Assembly: GCA_028867755.1 (NCBI GenBank)
Contig: JAGWFT010000001.1
Coordinates: 660,727 to 724,726 of the forward strand
Direction: 5' to 3'
Source of the DNA: Nitrososphaerota archaeon
GTDB lineage: Archaea > Thermoproteota > Nitrososphaeria > Nitrososphaerales > Nitrosopumilaceae
DNA: 64,000 bases
Shown here one piece after another: positions 41,098-49,859 of this stretch. The translations under genes were made by a program, and so were the position numbers. A model generated the notes under the pieces. It saw only the letters and a list, made by a program, of their open reading frames with translations, was not told the DNA's origin and did no database searches. Numbering within the stretch: position 1 is the first letter of the stretch; each line of letters opens with the position of its first letter.

Positions 41098-41408
41098 GAA
41101 CTATGAAGATGTGGTCGCTTGTAATTAGGATAAAGAAAAATGATAATGCCAAGGGAAAACGTGTGCATGTTCTAGTGCTAGACATACTAAAGAAAGGACA
41201 AATCTCTGGTGCTACTGTGTGGACAGGAGTTGAGGGATATGGCAAGAGAGGAAAGTCTAATGTCATGATAGAAGGTTTTTCAGTTAACATGCCTATGGTA
41301 ATTGAGGTAATTGATGAATTGTCAAAACTAGAAAAGATACTTCCAGAGGTAAAGGAGTTAATTGGTGATAATGGGCTGATTACATTACATGAAGTTGGAG
41401 TAGTATGA
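41094..41408 (+). CDS. DUF190 family protein
   Basis: A 104-residue PII-like-fold protein of DUF190: ISGATVWTGVEGYGKRGKS and MPMVIEVIDELSKLEKILPE. DUF190 genes often adjoin crcB; some members may gate or regulate the channel, but this is not established. It starts within the crcB stop (ATGA), so it shares the fluoride-controlled message. Confidence 0.87.
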   Translation: MRTMKMWSLVIRIKKNDNAKGKRVHVLVLDILKKGQISGATVWTGVEGYGKRGKSNVMIEGFSVNMPMVIEVIDELSKLEKILPEVKELIGDNGLITLHEVGVV

Positions 41409-41491
41409 CTCAAGAAACAATCCAGATTTAGATTAAAGCTTGGAATGGTACTGTAAAAAGCATTTAAAACAGTTTAACTAACCTATAGACA

Positions 41492-42172
41492 TTGAATAGT
41501 TACCAGTGCCATCAGGTCCTAGGTCTACAGGATGGTGCATCGATGAAAGAGGTAAAGGCAGCATACCGAAACTTGGCACTCAAACATCATCCGGACAAGA
41601 ATAATACGGATCAGGATGGAAAGAAATTCAAGATAATATCTGAAGCTTATCAGACTCTCCGATCTGATTATAAGAAAAACATTGGTACAAGTTCAAACCA
41701 AGAAAATTATCAGGAAAAAAACTCAAACAAAAAATATGATTTTGGCTCAAAAAGACACTCATGGGGTGCAAGAGATTCTGACAAGACCCCGCAAGAAGAC
41801 TGGACTAGATATACAAAATATGCAGAAGGTGCTTACCAAAACTTTTGGAAACAATACGAGCAGGTATTCTGGGATTATTATGAAAAAGTAAAATCTGACA
41901 CAAAGACAGATTCAGAACCAATCCAAGTAGAGCAAGAAGTTCCAATATCCGTACGGGTTGACCCAGAAAGATGTATAGCTTGTTGCAGTTGTGAGACCAT
42001 AGCTCCAAAGGTGTTTCATGTGGAAAAAAATGTACGAGTAAACCCCAAATCCAAAGTCATAAACGAAGAAGGTGCAAAATCCCAGAAGATTCTTGATGCA
42101 GCACATACATGTCCTACAAAGGCAATCAGTGTAACGCACAAAGAAACACAACAAAGACTGTATCCATACTAA
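41492..42172 (+). CDS. J-domain--ferredoxin fusion protein
   Basis: A 226-residue fusion. Residues 1-65 are a J-domain (YQCHQVLGLQDGASMKEVKA; HPD at 33-35). A charged, aromatic linker (70-145) leads to a ferredoxin-like domain, VDPERCIACCSCETIAPKVF and a final CPTKAISV, fit for one [4Fe-4S] or [3Fe-4S] cluster. It may link Hsp70 chaperoning to Fe-S delivery or redox state. TTG start; CATTTAAAAC at 41461 is placed as a TATA box for a leaderless mRNA. Confidence 0.85.
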   Translation: MNSYQCHQVLGLQDGASMKEVKAAYRNLALKHHPDKNNTDQDGKKFKIISEAYQTLRSDYKKNIGTSSNQENYQEKNSNKKYDFGSKRHSWGARDSDKTPQEDWTRYTKYAEGAYQNFWKQYEQVFWDYYEKVKSDTKTDSEPIQVEQEVPISVRVDPERCIACCSCETIAPKVFHVEKNVRVNPKSKVINEEGAKSQKILDAAHTCPTKAISVTHKETQQRLYPY

Positions 42173-42243
42173 AAAGTAAGTTCCAAGGCCAAGAAACGGT
42201 CTTTCCAATTAGGAATAATATATGCCACATTTACGATAATCTA

Positions 42244-43407
42244 GTGGATAAGAAGAAACTGTCTGCTGTTATGGAAGACACTAGGGAAATTCTCAGAGAA
42301 CACCCATTATGTGATAACTGCCTTGGCAGAATGTTTGCAGGAAAACTTGGTGTAGTGTCACACAAGAGAATTGGAAGCAAAATCAGAAATATGCTAAAGC
42401 AAAGACCGCCAAAAACATGTTATATTTGCAAAAACATGATGTCAAATCTTGATTCCACTTTGAAAAAAATGATTGAGATGGCAAAAGAATACCAATTTTC
42501 TACTTTTCTAATTGGTGCAATACTACAACCATCAATTCATGACCGTGATGATGTAATTCGCTCCAAGTTCAAGCTGCGTGGAATAACAAGCATAAAAAGC
42601 GATATAACAAGAGAGATGGGAAAATCATTTTCGCGAAAGACAAGGGCAAAGGTGGATTATCAAAATCCTGATTTAGTATTCACAATTGATTTCAAAAAAG
42701 AATATTATGAAATAAAGCCAAAGGCTATACTTCTACAGGCAAGATATACAAAAAATGTTCGAGGCTTGCCACAAAAACAAAAATCATGTGACCAATGTGA
42801 AGGGAAGGGATGCTTTGTTTGCAATTTTCATGGAATACGTGAGTTTGAAAGTGTAGAAGGAAAGATAGCAAAATTTCTGATTGAAAAGTTTGGTGCACAA
42901 CAGGCAAAGGTTACTTGGATTGGAAGTGAAGATGAGTCAAGCCTTGTAACGGGAAACGGAAGGCCATTTTTTGTAAAATTGGTTAACCCGCACAAGAGGG
43001 GAATACCTCTTTCAAAAAAGATTGACTTGGAAGGAATCTCAGTTCATGGTATGCGTACCATAACAAAAATCCCCTCAGATCCTGTAAGGTTCCGTACCAA
43101 TGTTTCTATGGAAATTGAAGCAGAAAACGAAATAATGCCTGATACACTAAAAGAACTAACAAGACTCAAGGGACGACACGTGGTTCTGTACGAAAATTCC
43201 GGCCGCAAACATAAGAAAACTATCTATAGCATAAAATTCAAAATAGAATCTGACAAGTCATTTAGAATCATGATGGAATCTGATGGGGGACTTCCGCTGA
43301 AACGATTTGTTGCTGGGCAAGAGGTAGAACCAAGCATATCTGAAATACTTGAAACAAATTGTATGTGCAAGTTGTTTGATTTTAACAAAATAACTGTCAC
43401 CAAATGA
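42244..43407 (+). CDS. pus10: tRNA pseudouridine synthase Pus10
   Basis: Makes pseudouridine 54/55 in archaeal tRNAs. N-terminal zinc/THUMP part (HPLCDNCLGRMFAGKLG; CYICKNMM; KSCDQCEGKGCFVCNFHG) and catalytic domain with Asp in WIGSEDESSLVTGNGRPF; later KSFRIMMESDGGLPLKRFV. The start is uncertain: GTG 42244 fits a TATA-like TAATATAT at 42215-42222; ATG 42271 is the alternative. Earlier in-frame codons overlap the J-domain gene. Confidence 0.92.
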   Translation: MDKKKLSAVMEDTREILREHPLCDNCLGRMFAGKLGVVSHKRIGSKIRNMLKQRPPKTCYICKNMMSNLDSTLKKMIEMAKEYQFSTFLIGAILQPSIHDRDDVIRSKFKLRGITSIKSDITREMGKSFSRKTRAKVDYQNPDLVFTIDFKKEYYEIKPKAILLQARYTKNVRGLPQKQKSCDQCEGKGCFVCNFHGIREFESVEGKIAKFLIEKFGAQQAKVTWIGSEDESSLVTGNGRPFFVKLVNPHKRGIPLSKKIDLEGISVHGMRTITKIPSDPVRFRTNVSMEIEAENEIMPDTLKELTRLKGRHVVLYENSGRKHKKTIYSIKFKIESDKSFRIMMESDGGLPLKRFVAGQEVEPSISEILETNCMCKLFDFNKITVTK

Positions 43408-43555
43408 ATTCTTGGTAAATTTTACTCAACTGTTTTCTTCTTCCTAGTACGATCTTGATATAATTGTATTAACACAGGAAAGGTCAATTTTCAAGTTTGA
43501 TGAGTCACGATTCAAAAAAATAACATTCAAGTAAACGATTACAAAACTATCCATA

Positions 43556-43945
43556 TTGAATTCTATCACAGAAACCTGTGTTGTATCAGTACCAAAAGAC
43601 AAGGTTTTCAAATTCTTATCTAGCGTTGAAAATCTGCCAAAATGGAGCACACAATTCGTACAAAAACTGATTACTACTGATGGCAAGTACAAGGCAGTAA
43701 CTCCAATAGGTGAAGTCTTCATAAGGTTTGAAACTAATCCAAATGCAGGACTGATTGATATCTATGCAGGGTTTACTGAACAGTACATGACACCTGCATA
43801 TCTAAGGATCATCTCTTTTTCAGAGAATTCTACCGGAGTAATGTTCACATTCTTTCAATGGGATGATACTGACGACATGACTTGGAAGATATTTTGTGAA
43901 TGGATAAAAATTGAGGTTGGAAATATTAAAAAATATTTTTCTTAA
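43556..43945 (+). CDS. SRPBCC/polyketide-cyclase-like protein
   Basis: A 129-residue START-like helix-grip protein: ITETCVVSVPKDKVFKFLSS, ENLPKWSTQFVQK and a C-terminal helix (MTWKIFCEWIKIEVGNIKKY). Such proteins bind hydrophobic ligands; the ligand is unknown. TTG start, single gene. Confidence 0.75.
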   Translation: MNSITETCVVSVPKDKVFKFLSSVENLPKWSTQFVQKLITTDGKYKAVTPIGEVFIRFETNPNAGLIDIYAGFTEQYMTPAYLRIISFSENSTGVMFTFFQWDDTDDMTWKIFCEWIKIEVGNIKKYFS

Positions 43946-44018
43946 ATGATCTAGATTTGAGAAGATCATCACACATAAATAAATATTCAGTACAATGTAC
44001 GGTACTTAGGTATGTTTA

Positions 44019-44483
44019 ATGATAACAATCTGTCCTGATTGCAAAAGACCATTGATTGAATTTGATGCTGGTTCAGAAAACTATCATTGTTCTAATCCAA
44101 ATTGCAGTTTTCAATATCTTGAATTGATGACAGGAAAACAACATAGGAAAGCTGTACAAACTGAAGAAATAGAAAACAACCCTCCAGTTAGTAACCTAGA
44201 TAAAAAACCAAAGCGAATTCTTGTTGGTCTTGCAATAGAGAGCACATTGCTTAACATGGGTCATTCTATATTTGATAAAGTGACTGCCAAGCTGAAATAT
44301 GATTATGATGCTACCGTATTTGACTGCCTTGATAATCCACAATATTTGAAAAAAATACTTGAGACAAATTTTGACAGTGATGTTAGATCTGTACTGATAA
44401 AATCAGTCAAAACTCTCTTGGGTGAATTTGCTTATTATGATTCTATAAGCGAATTTCTGGACAAGATAAACGGCAGAAATTAA
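44019..44483 (+). CDS. Zinc-ribbon protein with thaumarchaeal helical output-type domain
   Basis: A 154-residue protein: N-terminal zinc ribbon (CPDCKRPLIEF and CSNPNCSFQY), a linker, then a helical domain (RILVGLAIESTLLNMGHSIF; DSDVRSVLIKSVKTLLGEF) that resembles the small NitrOD-type domains repeated in thaumarchaeal regulators. The family assignment is tentative. A DNA- or RNA-linked adaptor role is plausible. Confidence 0.65.
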   Translation: MITICPDCKRPLIEFDAGSENYHCSNPNCSFQYLELMTGKQHRKAVQTEEIENNPPVSNLDKKPKRILVGLAIESTLLNMGHSIFDKVTAKLKYDYDATVFDCLDNPQYLKKILETNFDSDVRSVLIKSVKTLLGEFAYYDSISEFLDKINGRN

Positions 44484-44574
44484 TGTCCAAAATTGGGAAA
44501 CTAGATCATACGTTACCGTTTGTATGGTACCGTACAAATTATTTTATACTAATTATTTCTCATTTGAGAAAGAA

Positions 44575-44835
44575 ATGATGGTTGGAGATGAGTTTATTGA
44601 CGGTGTAATCTCCTCGCTAAAGCGAAATAGCAATCTAATTCTTAAATCAAAAACAGATAGCTCCGTTACCGACTTGATACCAACACTCTATGATATGACA
44701 AAAATAATGATGAAAATACAGTGTAATCTTGAGAAGATAGGTGAGCCCTCAATGCTTGAGGAATTTTCTAAAATAGAGTCCGCAATCATGAAAATGACTC
44801 TTGATATTGAATATCTGAGAAGAAAGGGTCACTGA
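44575..44835 (+). CDS. Small helical protein, unknown
   Basis: An 86-residue helical protein (from ATG 44575; ATG 44524 would add 17 residues that overlap the likely TATA box TTTTATACT at 44540). Segments: EFIDGVISSLKRNSNLILKS, IPTLYDMTKIMMKIQCNLEK. I do not recognise it; a coiled-coil or four-helix role is possible. Confidence 0.55.
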   Translation: MMVGDEFIDGVISSLKRNSNLILKSKTDSSVTDLIPTLYDMTKIMMKIQCNLEKIGEPSMLEEFSKIESAIMKMTLDIEYLRRKGH

Positions 44836-44942
44836 TCTGCACCTGCACTAATTTTTGCTCCTGTTTCCTCTCAAGAGGCAACTTTGGAAAAAATTTCTAT
44901 AAAAATTCTACCAAGAATTTATCAAAAACTCCGCATATCACT

Positions 44943-45098
44943 ATGATATTGCCTCGCAAGGAGTACAAGACAATTACTGTAAAGGAAGAAACATTTGTGA
45001 GATTTCTTAAAGCGATTCATGATGCAAAGAAAGCAAATCCAGAACTTGATAATAGCACCTTTCTTGACAAACTTCTTGATTCATACAAAAAGAAATGA
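44943..45098 (+). CDS. Small protein (51 aa), antitoxin-like length
   Basis: ATG 44943 opens 51 codons: MILPRKEYKTITVKEETFVR, FLKAIHDAKKANP, STFLDKLLDSYKKK. The beta-strand then two-helix pattern (TITVKEETFVRFL...FLDKLL) is like short ribbon-helix-helix proteins, which makes DNA binding plausible. TTTATCAAA at 44918 is placed as a TATA box. No toxin gene adjoins it. Confidence 0.6.
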   Translation: MILPRKEYKTITVKEETFVRFLKAIHDAKKANPELDNSTFLDKLLDSYKKK

Positions 45099-45188
45099 CA
45101 AGTAAGCATGTTTTATGGTTCAGTTCTAGAAAGATCTGAGCAAACCGATGTCAAGGTTTTATTATAGTTGGACTTCAAGCTTTTTTGA

Positions 45189-45893
45189 TTGGATCCGCTG
45201 TTAAAGGTAAATCAGGCCCACAAAAATGGTATTCTGTCAGACAAGGTTTACTCTCTCATAATTGACAGATTTAGAGTCGTACTTGAGGGCATAGGCAGGG
45301 TAGAAAAGGCATCTGGGATTAATTTTCCACTTGCATATGTAGAGCCATCTATCGTAATCTCACAGCCTGGTGGCTCGTTTGACTATGGGATTCTCTTTGC
45401 AAGAACTCTTCCTGTAATTGTAAACGAGAAGGTTGAGATCATAATCCAAATCACTGCCCCGCTTGTTGCCTATGGGCTCAAAGGCACAATACATGCCATA
45501 CTTGCCCATGAATTTTTGCACTATCTTGAATTAATCAAAAGAATGTCCAACATGGGGATGGTATCAGATGAAATCTCAGGTAACCTCTTTGAGAGCATAT
45601 ATGCTGATACTACAAGACTGTTTGAACCTCGTGCCGTATTTAATGACAAAACCCTATTGCTACATATAACAAAGAAATTTCCAGAAGGGTTCCGGGATTA
45701 CAAACTTGAAGACAAAGTATTGAAAAACTGGATTCAAAAGAAATTGCCTACAATAAATATTGCACTTGATAGAAACATAGTCAAGATTCCGGCAGATGTG
45801 CTAGCAAAGATCAAAGTTGATACAATTTTGATTCAAAAATTAGATCAAATAGAACAAAAAGCTTCTAAACTGCGAAAGAAAAAACTGTATTGA
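45189..45893 (+). CDS. Predicted HExxH zinc metallopeptidase
   Basis: A 234-residue protein whose centre reads HAILAHEFLHYLEL, a zincin HExxH site; a third ligand may be Glu in LFESIYAD or FEPRAVF. There is no signal peptide, so it is intracellular. I do not recognise a characterised family; the C-terminal 40 residues are coiled-coil and basic (KLRKKKLY). TTG start. Convergent with rps27ae. Confidence 0.7.
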   Translation: MDPLLKVNQAHKNGILSDKVYSLIIDRFRVVLEGIGRVEKASGINFPLAYVEPSIVISQPGGSFDYGILFARTLPVIVNEKVEIIIQITAPLVAYGLKGTIHAILAHEFLHYLELIKRMSNMGMVSDEISGNLFESIYADTTRLFEPRAVFNDKTLLLHITKKFPEGFRDYKLEDKVLKNWIQKKLPTINIALDRNIVKIPADVLAKIKVDTILIQKLDQIEQKASKLRKKKLY

Positions 45894-46067
45894 TTATTTT
45901 GTAAATTCAGTATAACCGCATTTACCACAAGTTCGTCTGTCTTTGTGTTCTGACATGAAAACTCCCTTGCCACATCTTGAGCATTCTTTTTTTGCTTTTT
46001 CTGCTTTATCGCTCTTAATTTTGTAATACTTGTAAACCGAAGGACTTGATCCTTTCTTGCCTGCCAT
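45894..46067 (-). CDS. rps27ae: Ribosomal protein S27ae
   Basis: A 57-residue zinc-ribbon small-subunit protein (eS31): [39 protein letters not shown] and GKCGYTEF. The four Cys form the zinc site. It was missed by length alone but is certain. Its ATG shares one base with the rps24e stop (TAATG). Confidence 0.95.
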   Translation of the reverse strand: MAGKKGSSPSVYKYYKIKSDKAEKAKKECSRCGKGVFMSEHKDRRTCGKCGYTEFTK

Positions 46068-46429
46068 TACTTTGTCTCTTCCTTCTTCTCTTCAACAGGC
46101 TTGGTTTCAGCTGGTGCAGCGGCCTCTGCCTCTTTTGCAGGTTCTGTCTTAGATTTCTCTAATCTTTTGAATATTGCTGCCTTGAGGTGTTCCTTTGCCA
46201 ATTTCTCATCTTCATAGACATAGAACGTACCTGAAAGTATTGGTCTGCCCGTCTCGTTTTTGAGATTTATTGGAATCACAATCTTTCCTTCAAGATTGAA
46301 TTGCTTTGATATCATTTCGACAGCTTCTAATCTCTTAAGTCTGCCTGCAAGTCCTTTGAATGTACATGTAATCTCTCTTCTTGAAAGTAGAGGGTTCTTT
46401 ACATCACGTGTGACTTCAATCATGGACAT
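46067..46429 (-). CDS. rps24e: Ribosomal protein S24e
   Basis: A 120-residue eS24: [34 protein letters not shown] and a lysine/glutamate/alanine-rich C-terminal tail. It pairs with rps27ae, as in most archaea. CATATAAAT at 46453-46461 (minus strand TATA) sits 26 nt before the ATG. Confidence 0.95.
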   Translation of the reverse strand: MSMIEVTRDVKNPLLSRREITCTFKGLAGRLKRLEAVEMISKQFNLEGKIVIPINLKNETGRPILSGTFYVYEDEKLAKEHLKAAIFKRLEKSKTEPAKEAEAAAPAETKPVEEKKEETK

Positions 46430-46452
46430 GTATTGTGAGTCCTTTTAATAGT

Positions 46453-46461
46453 TCATATAAA
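46453..46461 (-). promoter_or_regulatory. TATA box of rps24e-rps27ae
   Basis: ATTTATATG on the minus strand, centred about 27 nt upstream of the rps24e ATG. Confidence 0.5.
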
Positions 46462-46512
46462 TCTTAACGAGGAATAGCTAACAATTTTAAGAAATCAGAA
46501 TATCGATACAAT

Positions 46513-47073
46513 GTGGATCGTTTCATGATTCATCTTAAGAACTCTGGATATCTACCACATGATGCACCATTGTTGTTGAAAAAGGCAGATCAGTTGACAT
46601 CTGAATTCCATTCAATTATCAGAGACATGCGAGTTTCAAAAAAGTATTTAGAATTTGATGTATCTATTGCAAAAGAATATCTTAATTTGCTAGTTGAAAA
46701 ACTTGGTCCAATTGGAGATCTTGATCATGCAAGACACATTGTTGAAGAAGAGATGGAAAAAGAAGAGGCATTAGAGAATGCAAAATTTTATTTTAATAAC
46801 GAGCGATTCTGGGAATGCCACGAAGTTCTCGAAGGTGTATGGAAGAAAACATATGAAGGAGAAAAAGATCTTGTACAAGGAATTATTCTTACCGCTGCTG
46901 CATTTGTCCATTATCAAAAGAACGAAAATGAGATATGCCTTTCCATCATGAATCGTGCGATGGAAAAACTTGCAATCTCTACCGGAAAGTACCATGGTAT
47001 AGATGTTGATAAATTCAAGAAAAAGGTCTCTGATATGATAACCACTGGGAAGATTGATACTTTTGCTATCTGA
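46513..47073 (+). CDS. DUF309 family protein
   Basis: A 186-residue helical protein whose second half holds the DUF309 core: YFNNERFWECHEVLEGVWKK and DLVQGIILTAAAFVHYQKNE. The His/Glu of WECHEVLE may bind metal. Function is unknown. The GTG start (46513) overlaps an out-of-frame ATG. Its end overlaps the convergent apgM by 8 nt. Confidence 0.8.
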   Translation: MDRFMIHLKNSGYLPHDAPLLLKKADQLTSEFHSIIRDMRVSKKYLEFDVSIAKEYLNLLVEKLGPIGDLDHARHIVEEEMEKEEALENAKFYFNNERFWECHEVLEGVWKKTYEGEKDLVQGIILTAAAFVHYQKNENEICLSIMNRAMEKLAISTGKYHGIDVDKFKKKVSDMITTGKIDTFAI

Positions 47074-48319
47074 TGAGGCTAATTGCAGTCTTGATAACGT
47101 CTGCACCAGCTAGTAGCCCTATCTTTCCTTTTTTGGCCTGCTCTTCAGTAAATCTTGTGGTTCCATCTTTTTTGACTGAATCACCTGATACTAGGACTGG
47201 AACAGGATCATCACTATGACTCTTGTTTATGCACGGAGTAGAGTGGTCTCCTGATATTACAACTGAGACCTTTGAGGTATCTATAGAATTTAAAAGAGTA
47301 CCAAAAAATCTAGAGTCTATCTCTTCTATGTTTTTCATTTTTCCAACTGCATCTCCATCGTGGCCAAACTCATCTGGACCCTTGATGTGTACATAAATGG
47401 CATTTTGTGTTTCCATTGCCTTTGCAGCAACTCTTGCCTTTTCCTCATAATCTGTGAGGCCTCCAGCATTAAATGTCTGCATCTTTAGTACATTTGCTAT
47501 ACCAATTTCAACTGGCATGTCAACTATACATGAAAACTTCATTTCATGTAACTGGTTTATTGGAATTACATCTGGGAGTCTATTTCCAGCATCACGCAAA
47601 AGTATGGCGTTTAGAAGTTTCTTACCTTGCGAATTGCGTCTCTTGTTTATCTCACTATTTTTCATGATAACAAGAGATTGATCTGTAAATTCATTTACAA
47701 GTAAGGCAGACAGTTTTGCTGCCGCAGATTCATTTAGCGGAAGTGATTTTTCAATCTTCATATAGTCTCCAACAGCTTTTGCAACTCCCATGCCATCTAT
47801 TCTTGCATATGCTGGGTCCGTATTGCTAATGTCTGGAGATAACTCACCATCGCATCTTATTCTTACTATGACTCTGTGCCCTATGGTTGGAGATACTACT
47901 ACAGATGCCTTTGGGTTTGAAAACTTGATCTTTTGTTCCAGTTCACGAGAAATAGCTACTGCATCCTCTCTCTCAATCTTCCTGCCAGCTCTCCTATCTG
48001 TTATGGCACGTTCGTCGTTTACTGTAGAAAAGTTTCCACGTAATGCAAGGTCTCCATTTTTGAAATCAATTCCAATTCCTATTGATTCTATAACCCCTCT
48101 TCCAACATACACTGAATTCTTAAATCTATATCCTAGCATGTTAAAGACAGCAATGTCTGACTGAGGTGCTATTCCCTTTCCTACTGAAATGACCTCACCT
48201 ATTGTACCGTTCTTTGCAAGCTTGTCCATGTTTGGAGTCTTGGCATAGTTTAGAGGCGTTGTTCCCTTCAAGTCTGGATGTGGAAGATCCCCTATTCCAT
48301 CAAGCAAGACATAGATCAT
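47066..48319 (-). CDS. apgM: 2,3-bisphosphoglycerate-independent phosphoglycerate mutase (archaeal type)
   Basis: Converts 3-phosphoglycerate to 2-phosphoglycerate. The 417 residues have the alkaline-phosphatase-fold metal motifs YVLLDGIGDLPHPDLKGTTP, the Ser nucleophile in GIAPQSDIAVFNMLGY, HIKGPDEFGHDGDAVGK and VVISGDHSTPC. It forms a gluconeogenic pair with pgk at 10.3 kb. Confidence 0.94.
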   Translation of the reverse strand: MIYVLLDGIGDLPHPDLKGTTPLNYAKTPNMDKLAKNGTIGEVISVGKGIAPQSDIAVFNMLGYRFKNSVYVGRGVIESIGIGIDFKNGDLALRGNFSTVNDERAITDRRAGRKIEREDAVAISRELEQKIKFSNPKASVVVSPTIGHRVIVRIRCDGELSPDISNTDPAYARIDGMGVAKAVGDYMKIEKSLPLNESAAAKLSALLVNEFTDQSLVIMKNSEINKRRNSQGKKLLNAILLRDAGNRLPDVIPINQLHEMKFSCIVDMPVEIGIANVLKMQTFNAGGLTDYEEKARVAAKAMETQNAIYVHIKGPDEFGHDGDAVGKMKNIEEIDSRFFGTLLNSIDTSKVSVVISGDHSTPCINKSHSDDPVPVLVSGDSVKKDGTTRFTEEQAKKGKIGLLAGADVIKTAISLIR

Positions 48320-48416
48320 GTGAACATTGGAATTGTTTGTAATTTCTATTCTGCCCCATCTTTCGGATTTTTCATATCTTACATAAACCTTGATTTTTTC
48401 AAGATGATCTCAATTA

Positions 48417-48452
48417 TCTACTTGTATGAATACGTCAAAAAACACAAGTAGA
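48417..48452. repeat. 9-bp inverted repeat downstream of the FKBP gene
   Basis: TCTACTTGT (48417-48425) and ACAAGTAGA (48444-48452) with an 18-nt loop lie between the FKBP and apgM genes, both on the minus strand. No T-tract follows it on the minus strand, so it is not a typical terminator; it may be an RNA processing or protein-binding site. Confidence 0.35.
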
Positions 48453-48480
48453 ATGTTCTAATTAATTTGTAGGGAAGAAA

Positions 48481-48915
48481 CTAAGGCACAGATATCTCTC
48501 TGAGTTTTATCTTAAAGTTCAATGTCTTTCCTGCTAGGGGATGATTCAGGTCTACTGTTACCATTCCTTCACTAACTGCAGTAATCATAGCAGGCACTTT
48601 CTCACCTGTTGGTAGGCCTGCCTCAAAGAGCAACCCAGGTGTAAGCTCTGCCTCTTGTGGAAATACTTCTCTTGGAACTTTTTGCACCAAAGTTGGATCG
48701 TGTTGTCCATATGCCTCGGCTGGATGTATGGTGAATTCTTTCTCATCTCCTTCACTCATTCCTACAATTGCATCATCGAATCCTTTTATCACATGTCCTG
48801 TTCCAACTTGAAACTCTAATGGCTTTCCATGATCTTCAGAGCTGTCAAAAACTGATCCGTCGTCGAGTTTTCCAACATAATCTACTTTTACTTTATCTCC
48901 AGTTTTTACAGTCAA
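48481..48915 (-). CDS. FKBP-type peptidyl-prolyl isomerase (SlyD-like)
   Basis: A 144-residue folding helper. FKBP core: GDKVKVDYVGKLDDGSVFDS, GKPLEFQVGTGHVIKGFDDA and the inserted IF chaperone domain (AEAYGQHDPTLVQKVPREVF), closing with VDLNHPLAGKTLNFKI. No His-rich tail, so it is the short archaeal form. Confidence 0.93.
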   Translation of the reverse strand: MTVKTGDKVKVDYVGKLDDGSVFDSSEDHGKPLEFQVGTGHVIKGFDDAIVGMSEGDEKEFTIHPAEAYGQHDPTLVQKVPREVFPQEAELTPGLLFEAGLPTGEKVPAMITAVSEGMVTVDLNHPLAGKTLNFKIKLREISVP

Positions 48916-49035
48916 TCCAATGTCCTCCTATTCTGTATGCAAAAAAATTCTATATTGTAGGTAAATATGTATTTCATATCTGTTTTGTAATAGTATGATA
49001 GAAAAATCCTTTGGTTGTTATGCATTGCTAATGTG

Positions 49036-49605
49036 TCATCCTTCCTGTAATGGAAATTGCTTTGCAAGATCCTCTGCAAGTTTTTCATAAGATTCTCTTG
49101 TCTTGCCGATCTCCTTGAGCTTTTCTGATTCTACATTTGCAAGCTCGGTGTTTACTCTATCTGTATCATTTCGCAGAGCCATCTCTGCCATTTCAAACAA
49201 ACGATTATTCTCCTTCCAAATATGCTGTACGAGATGATTGATGTATTCCTGCATGTCTGTAATCAACTGGGTAGCGCTACCTGTGGTAACATATGTCTTA
49301 GAAGACTCTTCCATTCTTGCAGCCAACTTTCGAGTTAATGTGTGCTCCATTAACATAATTGCTATTGGTCCGCTTTCTTTTGACATGCCCTTTTTTTCAA
49401 GTTCTGGAAAGAGCGATTTTTCTTCTTTCCCATGATGACACACATCAGTAAAGTTTTTTGTAAAATCAATGACTTGTGAAATTACAGGCTCTGGTATGGT
49501 CTTTCCACTCTGCAAAAGCGGAATGGTTGCCCACATGGCCTTTAACACCTTCTCTATTAGTGCATGATCCCGTCTTAGTGATTCAGTTGACATCTGATTT
49601 TGCAC
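49036..49605 (-). CDS. Hemerythrin-like HHE-domain protein
   Basis: A 189-residue four-helix diiron protein: RRDHALIEKVLKAM, DVCHHGKEEKSLFPELEKKG, MLMEHTLTRKLAARM and HLVQHIWKENNRLFEMAE supply the His/Glu iron ligands. It may bind oxygen, sense redox state or repair iron centres. It is a single gene. Confidence 0.87.
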   Translation of the reverse strand: MQNQMSTESLRRDHALIEKVLKAMWATIPLLQSGKTIPEPVISQVIDFTKNFTDVCHHGKEEKSLFPELEKKGMSKESGPIAIMLMEHTLTRKLAARMEESSKTYVTTGSATQLITDMQEYINHLVQHIWKENNRLFEMAEMALRNDTDRVNTELANVESEKLKEIGKTRESYEKLAEDLAKQFPLQEG

Positions 49606-49772
49606 ATATTCTGTTCCAATTTAAGCGTAATTTTCATCATGCCAGAAATATATTTCCCTAGTATGTTTGTTTATTTCTTACAAACTAGATAATATCAGTG
49701 ATCAGTTTGTCAGCATGATGATGGCATGAATTTGATGCTTGCTTTTACATTTTTAAATAAAAAAGATCTACC

Positions 49773-49832
49773 ATGTCTTTTAGATCAACTTTTGACATTG
49801 AATCGCTATCTCGATCATTGAAAAGGTTTTAA
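49773..49832 (+). CDS. Very short ORF (19 aa) after a TATA box
   Basis: In the 254-nt gap before galT, TTTTAAATA at 49751-49759 is followed 14 nt later by an ATG with 19 codons (MSFRSTFDIESLSRSLKRF). A second TATA-like GGTTTTAAC near 49826-49834 fits galT itself. The first box must drive something, perhaps this peptide or only a leader. Confidence 0.22.
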   Translation: MSFRSTFDIESLSRSLKRF

Positions 49833-49859
49833 CTCAGCAGATCGGGAGTTTAGCAGTAT

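Noticed and set aside
42109-42243. Pus10 start at 42109
   Set aside because: These codons overlap the J-domain-ferredoxin gene and do not look like the Pus10 N-terminus.
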